64,000 nt of DNA, taken from contig NC_134572.1 in the NCBI RefSeq assembly GCF_050947875.1, positions 156,447,105 through 156,511,104 on the forward strand. Direction: 5' to 3'. Below, piece after piece: positions 24,229 to 34,591 of this stretch. Each line of letters begins with the position of its first letter. The first letter of the stretch is position 1. Source of the stretch: Dermacentor variabilis. Taxonomy: Eukaryota > Arthropoda > Arachnida > Ixodida > Ixodidae. The translations under genes were made by a program, and so were the position numbers. The notes under the pieces were generated by a model. The model did not search any database, was not told where the DNA came from, and saw only the letters and a program-made list of their open reading frames with translations.

Positions 24229-26354
24229 TTACGCCCACTGCAGGGCAAAGGCCTCTCCCATACTTCTCCAACTACCCCGGTCATGTACTAAGTGTGGCCA
24301 TGCCGTCCCTGCAAACTTCTTAATCTCATCCGCCCACCTAACTTTCTGCCGCCCCCTGCTACGCTTCCCTTCCCTTGGGATCCAGTCCGTAACCATTAAT
24401 GACCATCGGTTATCTTCCCTCCTCATTACATGTCCTGCCCATGCCCATTTCTTTTTCTTGATTTCAACTAAGATGTCATTAACTCGCGTTTGTTCCCTCA
24501 CCCAATCTGCTCTTTTCTTATCCCTTAACGTTACACCTATCATTCTTCTTTCCATAGCTCGTTGTGTCGTCCTCAATTTGAGTAGAACCCTTTTCGTAAG
24601 CCTCCAGGTTTCTGCCCCATAGGTGAGTACTGGTAAGACACAGCTATTATATACTTTTCTCTTGAGGGATAACGGCAACCTGCTGTTCACGATTTGGGAA
24701 TGCCTGCCAAACGCACTCCAGCCCATTCTTATTCTTCTGATTATTTCCGTCTCATGATCCAGATCCGCCGTCACTACCTGCCCTAAGTAGATGTATTCCC
24801 TTACGACTTCCAGTGCCTCGCTTCCTATTGTAAATGCTGTTCTCTCCCGAGACTGTTAAGCATTACTTTAGTTTTCTGCATATTAAGTTTTAGACCCACT
24901 CTTCTGCTTTGCCTCTCCAGGTCAGTGAGCATGCATTGCAATTGGTCCCCTGAGTTACTAAGCAAGGCAATATCATCAGCGAATCGCAAGTTACTAAGGT
25001 ATTCTCCATTAACTTTTATCCCCAATTCTTCCCAATCCAGGTCTCTGAATACCTCCTGTAAACACGCTGTGAATAGCATTGGAGATATCGTATCTCCCTG
25101 CCTGACGCCTTTCTTTATTGACATTTTGCTGCTTGCTTTATGGAAGACTAGAGTGGCTGTGGAGCCGCTATGGATATCATCCAGTATTTTTACATATGGC
25201 TCATCTACACCCTGATTCCGTAATGCCTCCATGACTGCTGAGGTTTCGACTGAATCAAACGCTTTCTCGTAATCATTGAAAGCTATATATAAGGGTCGGT
25301 TATATTCTGCACATTTCTCTATCACTTGATTGATAGTGTGAATATGGTCTATTGTTGAGTAGCCTTTACGGAATCCTGCCTGGTCCTTTGGTTGACAGAA
25401 GTCTAAGGTGTTCCTGATTCTATTTGCAATTACCTTAGTAAATACTTTGTAGGCAACGGACAGTAAGCTGATCGGTCCATAATTTTTCAAGTCTTTGGTG
25501 TCACCTTTCTTATGGATTAGGATTATGTTAGCGTTCTTCCAAGATTCCGGTACGCTCGAGGTCATGAGGCATTGAGTATTCAGGGTGGCCAGTTTCTCTA
25601 GAACAATCTGTCCACCATCCTTCAACAAATCTGCTGTTACCTGATCCTCCCCAGCTGCCTTCCCCCTTTGCATATCTCCTAAGGCTTTCTTTACTTCTTC
25701 CGGCGTTACCTCCGGGATTTCGAATTCCTCTAGACTATTTTATCTTCCATTATCGTCGTGGGTGCCACTGGTACTGTGGCACCCACGACGATAGAACTCC
25801 TCAGCCACTTGAACTATCTCATCCATATTAGTAATGATATTGCCGGCTTTGTCTCTTAACGCATACATCTGATTCTTGCGAATTCCTAGTTTCTTCTTCA
25901 CTGTTTTCAGGCTTCCTCCGCTCCTGAGAGCATGTTCAATTCTATTCCTATTATACTTCCTTATGTCAGCTGTCTTACGCATGTTGATTAACTTAGAAAG
26001 TTCTGCGAGTTGTATTCTAGCTGTAGGGTTATGTGCTTTCATACATTGGCGTTTCTTGATGAGATCTTTCGCCTCCTGCGATCGTTTGCTGGTATCCTGC
26101 CTAACGGAGTTACCACCGACTTCCATTGCACACTCCTTAATGATGCCCACAAGATTGTCGTTCATTGCTTCAACACTAAGGTCCTCTTCCTGAGTTAAAG
26201 CTGAATACCTGTTCTGTAGCTTTATCTGGAATTCCTCTATTTTCCCTCTTACCGCTAACTCATTGATCGGCTTCTTATGTACCAGTTTCTTCCGTTCCCT
26301 CCTCAGGTCTAGGCTAATTCGGGTTCTTACCATCCTGTGGTCACTGCAGCGCAC
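24229..26354 (-). pseudogene. RTE linker and reverse transcriptase, copy A1
   Basis: 26354-25740 begins MRCSDHRMVRTRISLD (end of endonuclease) and runs through a basic linker. 25673-24825 is RT with NANIILIHKKGDTKDL, KDQAGFRKGYSTIDHI, YEKAFDSVE, GVRQGDTISPMLFT and the catalytic LRFADDIALL. 24774-24229 is the thumb and C-terminal segment (VLPVLTYGAETW, WAWAGHVMRR). Breaks: GAA to TAA in the linker (about 25738) and a one-base deletion at about 24835. The catalytic FADD is intact. Confidence 0.85.
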
Positions 26355-27036
26355 CTTGCCGCATGTCCACGTCTTGTATGATGCCAGGGTTAGCGCAGAG
26401 TATGAAGTCTACTTCATTTCTAGTCTCGCCGTTCGGGCTCCTCCACGTCCACTTTCGGCTATCCCGCTTGCGGAAGAAGGTATTCATTATCCTAATATTA
26501 TTCTGTTCCGCAAACTCTACTAATAACTCTCCCTTGCTATTCCTAGTGCCTATGCCATATTCCCCCACTGCCTTGTCTCCAGCCTGCTTCTTGCCTACCT
26601 TGGCATTAAAGTCGCCCATTATTATAGTGTATTTAGTTTTCACTCTCCCCACCGCCGATTCCACGTCTTCATAGAAGCTTTCGACTTCCTGGTCATCATG
26701 ACTGGATGTAGGGGCGTAGACCTGTACAATCTTCATTTTCTACCTCTTATTAAGTTTCACAACAAGACCTGCCACCCTCTCGTTAATGCTATAGAATTCC
26801 TGTATGTTACCAGCTATATTCTTATTAATCAGGAATCCGACTCCTAGTTCTCTTCTATCCGCTAAGCCCCGGTAGCACAGGACGTGCCCGCTATTTAGCA
26901 CTGTATATGCTTCTTTCGGCCTCCTAACTTCACTGAGCCCTATTATATCCCATTTACTGTCCTCTAATTCCTCCAATAGTACTGCTAGACTCGCCTCACT
27001 AGATAACGTTCTAGGGTTAAACGTTGCCAGGTTCAT
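26341..27036 (-). pseudogene. RTE endonuclease domain, copy A1
   Basis: The likely start is ATG at 27036 (MNLATFNPRTL). Motifs in order: WDIIGLSEVRRP, GVGFLINKN, VQVYAPTS, IIMGDFNAKVGKKQ and WRSPNGETRNEVDFIL. The catalytic GDFNAKVG is intact. A Tyr codon is changed to TAG at about 26737-26739 (K-R-stop-K where copy A4 has K-R-Y-K), and two bases are missing near 26370 relative to A4, shifting the frame just before the SDHRMVR motif. In automated annotation such proteins are often called craniofacial development protein 2-like. Confidence 0.8.
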
Positions 27037-27143
27037 ATTCCAATGGCGGCCTGTCCGGAGCCAGTGATTCTTAGTACTCTCTGCTGCGTCGCAGGTCTGA
27101 CCGCCGCCGTGGTCAGTTGCTTCGCAGCTGCTGTAGTAGTAAT

Positions 27144-28150
27144 AAAACATGATTAAACTAGAAAACGTTGCTTTTACAAAATGGAAGGCTAATTATATTT
27201 AACAACCACTGTTGCCACTCTCTGACAGTAATTTATCGCTGCGTGTGAACTAGATGTACCCCGTGAAGTGCACTGCACATTCGGCATGGTGCATTTATCA
27301 AACTTTGCAACAATAACCAATGGGAGGGTGGTCCATGCCTAGACCAACAACTTCACTTGTTTATCCTGTGATGAGTGCTATTCTCAAACCAAGAAAAACA
27401 TGTGACGCAAGTCGTTACCACTAGCTTTGCATTTAAGACAACTAGGGGTGTGGGAACGTTCGAATGAAATAGTCCTTGCCATTCAATTCACAATAAAGTT
27501 AGAATACACTACTACAAATTGGCTGAATTTTTTTTCCGTTCAGAAATAACATGTCGAATGGTAAACGACCTTACACCTAATCTAATAACGTAAATAAGCC
27601 TTTTACTAAGTGAATCCTACCAGTCATTTTTATTACTGTATTCACTTAGTAAGCTACTGTTTTCACTTGACGACCTTCCAAGAAAGCAGGCTAGAAATAG
27701 GTCTTGTTGTTGGGAAATAACTTGCATTTGATGTTTTCACAATCCCCTATAGAAAGACACTGATGCTTTTGGGGTCAACTGTATGCGGGGTGACAAAATT
27801 AGTTGAAATTAGTAGGCAAAGGCCAATTTTGGGATCAAAATAACAAAAGCTTAGGCCCGGAGGAATGCGAAGGTGCACCTGAGACTTTCAGTTGGGGTTC
27901 GAGTGAAAAATTGAATTATGCAGTGAAATTGACGGAAGCCTACTGTACTTTCATTCACGAAACCTCTAGAACATAGTTGCTTTCAAGTGGGCTCACATAA
28001 AGTTTGCCTTCAAGAGTAATGCCGGCACACTTCCTAACTTTTTTCACGGTTACCTCCATGAAAGTTGAGTTTGGGTTCTACCAGGTATATATTCCTGGTA
28101 GTAGGCACAATCTTATGCTTGATTACCCTGTTCTTAACACTCAATTTCCT
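27144..28150. other. Non-coding stretch, one small inverted repeat
   Basis: Nothing coding recognised. A perfect 13-bp inverted repeat, ttactaagtgaat (27603-27615) and attcacttagtaa (27640-27652), lies in AT-rich DNA. A second 8-bp pair, ctaccagg and cctggtag, flanks a tatata core near 28090. Confidence 0.5.
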
Positions 28151-30130
28151 TAAGAAAACGATTATGACATTGCAATGGCTGCCTTGCACGTGGGTTTCAC
28201 AGGGTGCGTGAGCAATACATGTAACCTGCCCAACACAGGTTCATCTGACTTTACCTGAACATATGAATCAGTCCTGCGCGATTTGTATAGTGCACTAATA
28301 TTAATGGTGAAACCAGCTACAACGATTTTCTTGTACTCTATTCCAAGTGGGGTCCTCTGTCTCATGCCAATAAGGGTGTATTTTGGCAGAAATGTACAAT
28401 GCGCTCTCAGCTTATACCCTACTAACATTGCAGTGAATAGGTCTCTTACTTGTGATGATGAAACCACTGTTGTCGCTCAAAGTCTAGGCATTGCCAAAAG
28501 AATGTAGGTTTTCTCGACAATTTGCCACTGTGTACGTCTTGTACCATTCACGAGTCGCACGAGACGGCTATTCATGTTTTCGTAGAGACAGGCTGAGGAA
28601 ATCCACAAGGGACCCCACTCCCGAACTAAGTCAACAAGATGCAAAAGAGAATGGGCATTGTAAGTAATATTTTCTTTTCCATAAAACATCATGTATTTTT
28701 TCAAAAAACAAAAACATTTGCTTCTGCACTGATCTTAACAGCTCAGAAGGCACACTATCCGCAAGAAGGACATGCATGAGAGACACAAACTTCAGCCAGT
28801 TATTATAGTAAGGCTGTGGAAGAATTCCAACTAGCGCAATGGGCGAAAGAAATATAAGCCAGTTGCGCCACCCTGAAGACTTCCAGCACTTTCTGTGTGC
28901 AAGCGACCTTGGAAGGCTAGGCATTTCAAACACTGGCTAGAGTCCACTTAGACGCTCATCAATACAAGAAACGCTCCCTGCTAGACTGTAGGGATGTGCC
29001 TTCTTGTGGTCGAACTACATGAATGCTTCATGCTGTACAAAGCCAGAGCAGACATCATGCGTGTAGTCAATCACAAAACTAGATGGAAACTTGAAAAATG
29101 AAAGCCAAAAAAGAATGTTGTTTCCCTTTACACCGAGCACAGGCATTTTTTTCTTTTCTGGTTCATGTGCACAGCACCGCATGGAGACCTCAGTTCTCAC
29201 ATTGCCTTTCAGCAACTCCACAGGGTACACACTCACATAGCCATCGCCCTTTTGCACAACTTCACCTTTTTTTCCCACCAAGCACACCCGCGGGTTCCAT
29301 TGAACTGCGTCATGTTCATTATCATTGCACGTGCAACTGTGTCAACAACACACGGTCCAGGAAACATCCGGGTGCGTTTGGAGAGCCCATCTCAATTTGT
29401 CCAGCTCAGGCCTTCACTTGATAGTCTGTTCAGCTCATCTACAAATGACTTTAAAAACAATTCATGTCAGGCTTCTGCTCGCCAAACCACATGCCTGGCA
29501 GCAAGACTCCCTTGACGCGATATTTAAATAGTAGTTCATTAACCTGCAGCTGAAGTGGCCAGATTAAAAACTTTGAAGACTCAAAAAGTGGAACTCCATC
29601 TGTGTTCCACGACACAGAAATGACATAAGTTCCCATCCCAATTTCATTGTAAGCTTTACTTTGTGCTGCGTCGCTCACATCTAAGCTTTGTTCCTTTTGT
29701 TTAAGTAGAAGCAACGTTTCTTTGTCCTGCAACATGTCACGAATTTGTGATTCGATATTAAGGACAAGAAAGTAATCACCCTCTTTTGTCATCTCTGCAT
29801 CAATGGAATCTTTGTTGCAGTAAGGGCAACGTAACTGCGCTGCTGTGCCTGCTTTTCCAAGTAAACACTTATCCCTTTTACAATAGAAAAACATTTGTGG
29901 TCCTTCCATACCTCTACAAATCTCCTTAAAGAACAAATACTATGTTGTTGTCAACGATGATCCATGTGGGAAATGTGCCTCAACCACATTCACAAGGCTT
30001 TCAGTTGGCTCCCAGTTGGTACAGTATCGTAGGCTGTGGCCCATCAGTAGCAACAGGCTTTCTGCGCAGGTTAGCCGGCATTCTGGGTATACGTAGCTCT
30101 CCTGAAAAATAAAACTTATGAGAAACAATG
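28150..30130 (-). pseudogene. CACTA/EnSpm (tnp2-like) transposase relic
   Basis: Minus-strand pieces in order: RLTCAESLLLLMGHSLRY (30128-29940), a cysteine-rich CKRDKCLLGK/LRCPYC segment then VSWNTDGVPLFESSKFLIWP and LLPGMWFGEQKPDM (29936-29451), DTVARAMIMNMTQFNGTRG and FVIDYTHDVCSGFV (about 29400-29020), WKSSGWRNWLIFLSP (28933-28631), and YNAHSLLHLVDLVREWGPLW (28704-28477). This order matches tnp2-type transposases as I recall them. At about 29453 a single-base deletion after KPDMN shifts the frame, and the expected GCAWC reads GCAWW. No CACTA terminal repeats were found. Confidence 0.65.
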
Positions 30131-30184
30131 CACGAACAGTGCGCGCTCACAATTTGACTGACCTCTTCACCTGAAAGAAACGAT

Positions 30185-30190
30185 TTTATT
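30185..30190 (-). promoter_or_regulatory. Polyadenylation signal AATAAA
   Basis: Canonical hexamer on the minus strand, about 55 bases downstream of the stop codon of the six-cysteine peptide frame. The position suits a short 3' UTR. Confidence 0.45.
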
Positions 30191-30245
30191 GCAGAATGAA
30201 CGACTCTTTAGAACTTGTGCGCAATTGTCAGTTTGACTCCGATAT

Positions 30246-30503
30246 TTAACAGGTCATCAGGCAGGCAAAATTCATCCGTCTTCTTCCACTCTGGCAGGCC
30301 TCATAATCAACATTGTGGTTTCGGCACATAAAATCCAAGAATTTATATTTAATAACGCAGACAAGTTTTGTATCTTTAGATTCCAACATGGCATTGGATC
30401 TGCATGCGTTTGTTTTTTCTTTCGCTGGGATGCCTGATGCAATGAGGACATACATATCGAACATTAGCATGCCTACGAGGACAATGGCCACCACCCGTGT
30501 CAT
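30246..30503 (-). CDS. Small predicted secreted six-cysteine peptide
   Basis: From ATG at 30503 the frame gives 85 residues; an in-frame ATG at 30521 would add six. Residues 1-27 look like a signal peptide (MTRVVAIVLVG... then a hydrophobic run ending SGIPA). The remaining 58 residues have six cysteines spaced C-x14-C-x10-C-x9-C-x10-C-x3-C and end in C before TAA. A canonical AATAAA sits 55 bases past the stop (30190-30185, minus). A single exon holding signal, mature part and stop fits a small secreted peptide such as those in tick saliva. I do not recognise the spacing as defensin, evasin or microplusin. The TIR element end at 30528 lies directly upstream, so the native promoter may be displaced. 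It could also be chance within a TE-rich interval. Confidence 0.45.
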   Translation of the reverse strand: MTRVVAIVLVGMLMFDMYVLIASGIPAKEKTNACRSNAMLESKDTKLVCVIKYKFLDFMCRNHNVDYEACQSGRRRMNFACLMTC

Positions 30504-30527
30504 ATAAACGTGCCCTCGCATTACACC

Positions 30528-30958
30528 TTAAAGGGACACTAAAGAGAAAAATTATTTCTTCTGGATCAGTAAATTGCCTCTATCCTACACCACAAACACC
30601 ACTCTGACAACGATAACACGCTTGGTACGGCAGAAAAAGCGCTAGAACGAAAGACGGGCCGCGACGCCCCTTGAAGTTCCCGTGCCTCTTCGCTGTGACG
30701 TCATGCATTTTGATGGCATCTATTAGGGCTTACGTGGTTATATAGCCGTACAGATTGACTACAATGTGTTCTAAAAGAAGCACATATTCAACATGACAAG
30801 TTTCAGGAAGCTTTACTCAGCCGACGCGGCCCAAATGCGAAAACATACTTTGGAATTCTTTACGTCACACTGACGAACTGCCGTCGGGTTATGGCGCGAA
30901 ATTCAAATACTGATACTTCGACCGTAACATTCTAGTCTAATAATCAAACTATTAATTT
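30528..30958 (+). mobile_element. TIR-type element, left part
   Basis: Begins ttaaagggacactaaag (30528-30544). A rough reverse complement, tttagtgtccgtttaa, occurs at 34576-34591 beyond the gypsy element. The termini match a TIR element common in tick genomes by recall. The internal sequence is non-coding. The gypsy element appears to split it. Confidence 0.5.
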
Positions 30959-31078
30959 TGTAGTGAAGAGGAGGACGAAGAAGGCGATCTTGGGTCGGCT
31001 GTGCACGCGATCAGCGTTCATATAGTGCCTGTGCAACTAGACTGCGGCTAGTGCTTTATAACGTGTCAACATATTACA
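30959..31078 (+). repeat. Probable 5' LTR or LTR remnant of gypsy element
   Basis: The segment starts TGTAGTGAAG and ends ATTACA, giving the TG...CA ends expected of an LTR. It is followed by TT and TGGTGCAAGGCGC, a plausible tRNA primer-binding site. At 120 bp it is short for an LTR, so it may be truncated. No 3' LTR was found to confirm it. Confidence 0.4.
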
Positions 31079-31079
31079 T

Positions 31080-32223
31080 TTGGTGCAAGGCGCTACACTC
31101 CCCGACCTTACCCTGGAACTTCGCAGCCGAACTTTGACATCTGCTCCAGCCGCTACCATGAACGAGGCTCCCAGCAATCAGCTTGGAGCATCTGCCGCTC
31201 TTATCATGTGCAGCGCCGTGCAGCGGCAGCGGCACCTTCCTGTTTTTAGCGCATCAGGTGAGGCTGACGTAGAACATTGGCCCTCTACCTACGAGCGCGT
31301 CAGTGATCACAAGTGGGGTGACCCGACGAAGCTCCGTAGCCTCACCTTCTTTCTTGTTGACGTTGCGAACCTCTGGTTCCACAATCATGAACGGGGATTG
31401 CAAATCTGGTCCGCTTTCAAAACAGCATTCGCGGAAGTCTTTGGTCGCCCAGCCTGGCGAAAACTCCGTGCTGAACAGCGCCTACTCCAGCGCGCTTACT
31501 TTCACCAGTTACATAGAGGATGTCGTGGATATTTGCGCCCGCGTCCATTCCACTATGACTGAAGACGACAAGGTGACGCACATCCTCGAGGGCGTCGAGG
31601 ACGACGCATTTCAAATGCTCCTGGCGCGAAACCCTACTTCTGTCGCAGCTGTCGTCACTCTTTGCCAGAGCTTCGATGAGCTGCAGCGACAAAGTATCCT
31701 TGCGCGCAGCGCTGTCGCACCTGGTGACTCTCTCTCTGGCCTCACGCTTCGCTCCAACTCCACGCCAGCAGCATCGCTCTCTCTTGAGATTAAGGATTTC
31801 ATTCGTGAGGAGGTGGCGCGCCAAATGTCTATGCTGCCTCTCAACGATAGACCTCCCCAGCCTGACACATCTCTGGCTGCTCCCATTGGGCGGGCCATTC
31901 GCGAGGAACTTGCTGGGTCTTTACATTTAGTTCAACTCTACCCTCCCGTGGCTGCAGCTCGGACCTATACCGAAGTCACCGCGCGACCTGCGCCACCGAC
32001 GTTTGCGTTTCTGGGGCCAATGCGACTTCAAGCTGCACCTCCTCCCGCGTCGCCTCCCATTCCGTCTCGACGCCCAGTTCAGACCCCTTGGCGCACACGC
32101 GACAACCGACCCGTATGCTTCGCTTGCGGTGTCGCCGGCCCCGTTGCGCGCTTCTGCTATCGTCGCGTGCCACCTGCTAACGCTGCTGTCGCAACATCTG
32201 GATATGCCTATTCCTACGATACT
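31080..32223 (+). pseudogene. Gypsy gag remnant with defective zinc knuckle
   Basis: The first frame (31080-31562) covers the N-terminal half (LPVFSASGEADVEHWPSTYE, FFLVDVANLWFHNH). A frameshift near 31497 moves reading to a second frame (to 32235) with TFTSYIEDVVDICARVHSTM, EGVEDDAFQMLLARNP and a C-terminal knuckle CFACGVAGPVARFC. A CCHC knuckle should read CX2CX4HX4C; here the His is Pro. The coding sequence runs directly into the inserted element at YDT. Confidence 0.75.
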
Positions 32224-32771
32224 AGAGAGTTTTAGCTCAGCGGGTTTACGTTTCGCTCCGCTCGCGGTCTCCACCGTTGCACCAGCGGAGGGGCTCGCGA
32301 AAAAAGAATTTTAACCCGCCGGATCACTCACCCGCTCGAGCGGAGAGAGCGGGGCGCACTGCTTCCCCACTTAGTGGTCCGAATAGGAGTTACTGAGAAA
32401 TGAATTTGAATGACGCTTGCTTTTATAATGCAAGAAATGTTGAATAAAGATATATTACGTGTTCTCAGTACATTATTTGTTAATAATATACTGAGTACTA
32501 ATGTACGGGTCAGCGCCGCAGTCGCCGTCGTCGATGCAGAACTGCCGGCGTTCATGTTCGCGGCTGCCATCTTCCTTTCCCCATACACGCCCGCGCGCGC
32601 TTACGCACGCTCACGCGCTGCGTATACCCTCCGCTGGGGAGTGCTTTCCAGCGGGCGTAAACGCTGCTCCGTAAAACCGCTGGCCGCCTCAGCGCTGTGC
32701 GCATGCGCAGTCGTGTCTCCGCTCGCCCGCTCCGCTCCGCTGGCCGTAAACCCGCTGGGCTAAAACTCTCT
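32224..32771. mobile_element. 548-bp TIR element (MITE-like) inserted in gypsy gag
   Basis: Termini are inverted: agagagttttagctcagcgg at the left and its complement (one mismatch) at 32752-32771, extending to about 27 bp. The flanks share ACT (32221-32223 and 32772-32774); TA duplicates are an equally good reading. Joining the flanks restores the gag frame (YDT then AGHAMLPDPEYS), which supports a clean insertion. It has no transposase. Confidence 0.85.
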
Positions 32772-32774
32772 ACT

Positions 32775-33694
32775 GCCGGGCACGCGATGCTTCCCGACCC
32801 AGAGTACTCGCCGCCTCCTCAACGCTCTGTCGGCACCCATCGTTCGCCATCACCACGTCGTCGCTCACTTTACCCCTTACGTCGCCGCCAGTGACCTCGC
32901 GAGGGAAACTAGTTGCTGCAGTTCCGCAGGCACGAACTGCAAGCTTCACGAATTCTACAAGGCCTGCACAGTCGCCGCGTAATTCATTGGACGTTTTGGT
33001 CGAAGGAACCGCCGCTATTGCGCTTATTGATACTGAGGCTGCAGTTTCTGTTATCTACGAAAAGTTTTGTCGTAACCTCCACAAGGTCACAACGCCGTTG
33101 CTTGGTATGCTTCCAAGCACCGCGACTGCGCAGCATATAGCCCCGCTTGCTCAATGTATTGCAAGGGTGGTCATAGACGGCATTGTCTACGTTGTTCAAT
33201 TTCTCGTGTTGTCTTCATGTTCACATGACATCGTTCTCGGCTGGGGCTTCTTGTCTCACCATCGCGCTATCATCGACTGTGCCCAATCCGAAATGGCGCC
33301 TTTCCCTCTTGCCGATGCCCCACTGCCTGACCCTTCTGAAGAAAAAGCCTCCAAGCTAACTATTGTTTCCGATACGGACATACGACCCAAAATGTGTGTG
33401 CTTGTGCCGATCTCTTGCTCTATCGCGCCAAACACTACAGTACTTTTTACACTGTCGCCTATTTTTCTACGTCGCAAGGCCCTACCTCTCCCGTTTGCCG
33501 TCCTCACCACTGTATCTGGATTATCCTCAATGTTTGTGTGTGACCCGTCTCACTACCCTGTGACGTTACTGCGCAGCGAATCACTAGGTCGCGTTGAGCC
33601 CATTGACCCGCTTCCCATTTTCGATGCTTGCGACGACACGGCCTGTTATGAACTCGACGCCCTCACTTCTCCCTTGCTGTGCACGTCATCATGA
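32775..33694 (+). pseudogene. Gypsy gag end and aspartic protease with DTG to DTE change
   Basis: After the insertion the gag tail continues (LPDPEYSPPPQRSVG) to about 32894. The next frame (32891-33694) contains the protease. Its active-site region reads IALIDTEAAVSVIY where retroviral-type proteases have D-T/S-G, so the Gly is Glu. The C-terminal segment IVLGWGFLS normally has IxGxDFL; here Asp is Gly. Both changes predict an inactive enzyme. Confidence 0.7.
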
Positions 33695-33899
33695 TCATTG
33701 TCATCGTCATCGTCAGACGTTCTTCAATCTGTCGTAGTCGCCGATCTGTCACCTCCGTATTGCCAGCAAGTCCTCGCGCTTCTTCAGAATGTTCGTTCGT
33801 CGTTTGATTGTGAATAACCATCTCTAGGGCGTACAGCAACCGTCACTCACAGCGTCAACGCTGGTTCCCATCCTCGATTACGCCAGCGACCATACCGCG

Positions 33900-34527
33900 T
33901 GTCGGTAGCCGAGCGATAGATGATTAACGAGCAGGTCCACAACAAGCCCTACCGTGGCGTCATTCACCCTTCCCACAGTCCTTGGGCGTCTCCTGTAGTA
34001 TTAGTACGCAAGAAGGACGGGTCAATACGCTTCTGTCTATCCGTCGCCTCGGATATATGATGCCCTCGACTCCTTACAAGGCGCGGAGTACTTCTCATCT
34101 TTGGATCTTCGCTGCGGCTATTGGCAAGTTCAGATGTCAGAAGATGACTGTGAGAAGACAGACAATTTACCGTAACGCCCTTCGGACTCTGGAACGCGCC
34201 CGCTACTTTCGAGCGTATGATGGACACCATCCGTCGCAACTACAAGTGGAAAACATGCCTGTGCTATCGTGATGATATCGTAGTGTTTTCGCCAGATTTC
34301 ACGACGCACCTCGTTCTCTTGCGAGAGATACTGACCTGCCTCACCTCTGCTGGCCTCCAACTTAACAACAAAAAGTGCCATTTTGCTGCGCGCAAGTTAA
34401 CAATATTGGGTAACGTTGTGTCGAAGGACGGTGTGCTTCCTGACCTAGCCAAGCTTCGCGCGGTCGCGGAGTTTCCGATGCCCACTACTCTTAAGGCGCT
34501 CCGAAGCTTTATAGCACTCTGCTCTGC
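33900..34527 (+). pseudogene. Gypsy reverse transcriptase, N-terminal part, broken
   Basis: INEQVHNKPYRGVIHPSHSP and SPVVLVRKKDGSIRFCLSV mark the RT start. Several stops and frame changes follow up to about 34215. 34217-34527 is open and carries CYRDDIVVFSPDFTTHL; the usual YLDD box is YRDD but both Asp residues remain. VPLD..KLRAVAEFPMPTTL and LKALRSFIALCSA mark the connection region, where homology ends. Confidence 0.7.
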
Positions 34528-34591
34528 AGGGTTCTCAAACGGTGCTTTATTAGACTAAACTGGTTTGTTGTTTCGTTTAGTGTCCGTTTAA
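34528..34591 (+). mobile_element. TIR-type element, right part
   Basis: Starts at the point where gypsy homology ends and finishes with tttagtgtccgtttaa (34576-34591), close to the reverse complement of the left end at 30528. It is interpreted as the other end of the element interrupted by gypsy. Confidence 0.4.

Larger units (their letters stand above)
24209..27135 (-). mobile_element. RTE-type LINE (copy A1) with 8-bp TSD
   Basis: Bounded by gtagtaat at 24201-24208 and 27136-27143. The 3' end is a (GAT)n tail (plus strand catcatcatcatc at 24209). It encodes an apurinic-like endonuclease followed by RT, with the single-ORF order typical of RTE. It lacks the tRNA-like head found in copy A4, so it is 5'-truncated just upstream of the coding region. 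Confidence 0.85.
31080..34527 (+). mobile_element. Ty3/gypsy retrotransposon, 3'-truncated, with internal TIR-element insertion
   Basis: Gag, protease and partial RT are present in order on the plus strand. The sequence stops being gypsy-like just after LKALRSFIALCSA (34527), so RNase H, integrase and the 3' LTR are absent. A 548-bp element interrupts the end of gag at 32224. Frameshifts and mutated catalytic sites show it is inactive. Confidence 0.8.

Noticed and set aside
30959..34527. Active retrovirus-like element
   Set aside because: Frameshifts, mutated protease and zinc knuckle, no integrase or 3' LTR, and an internal insertion.
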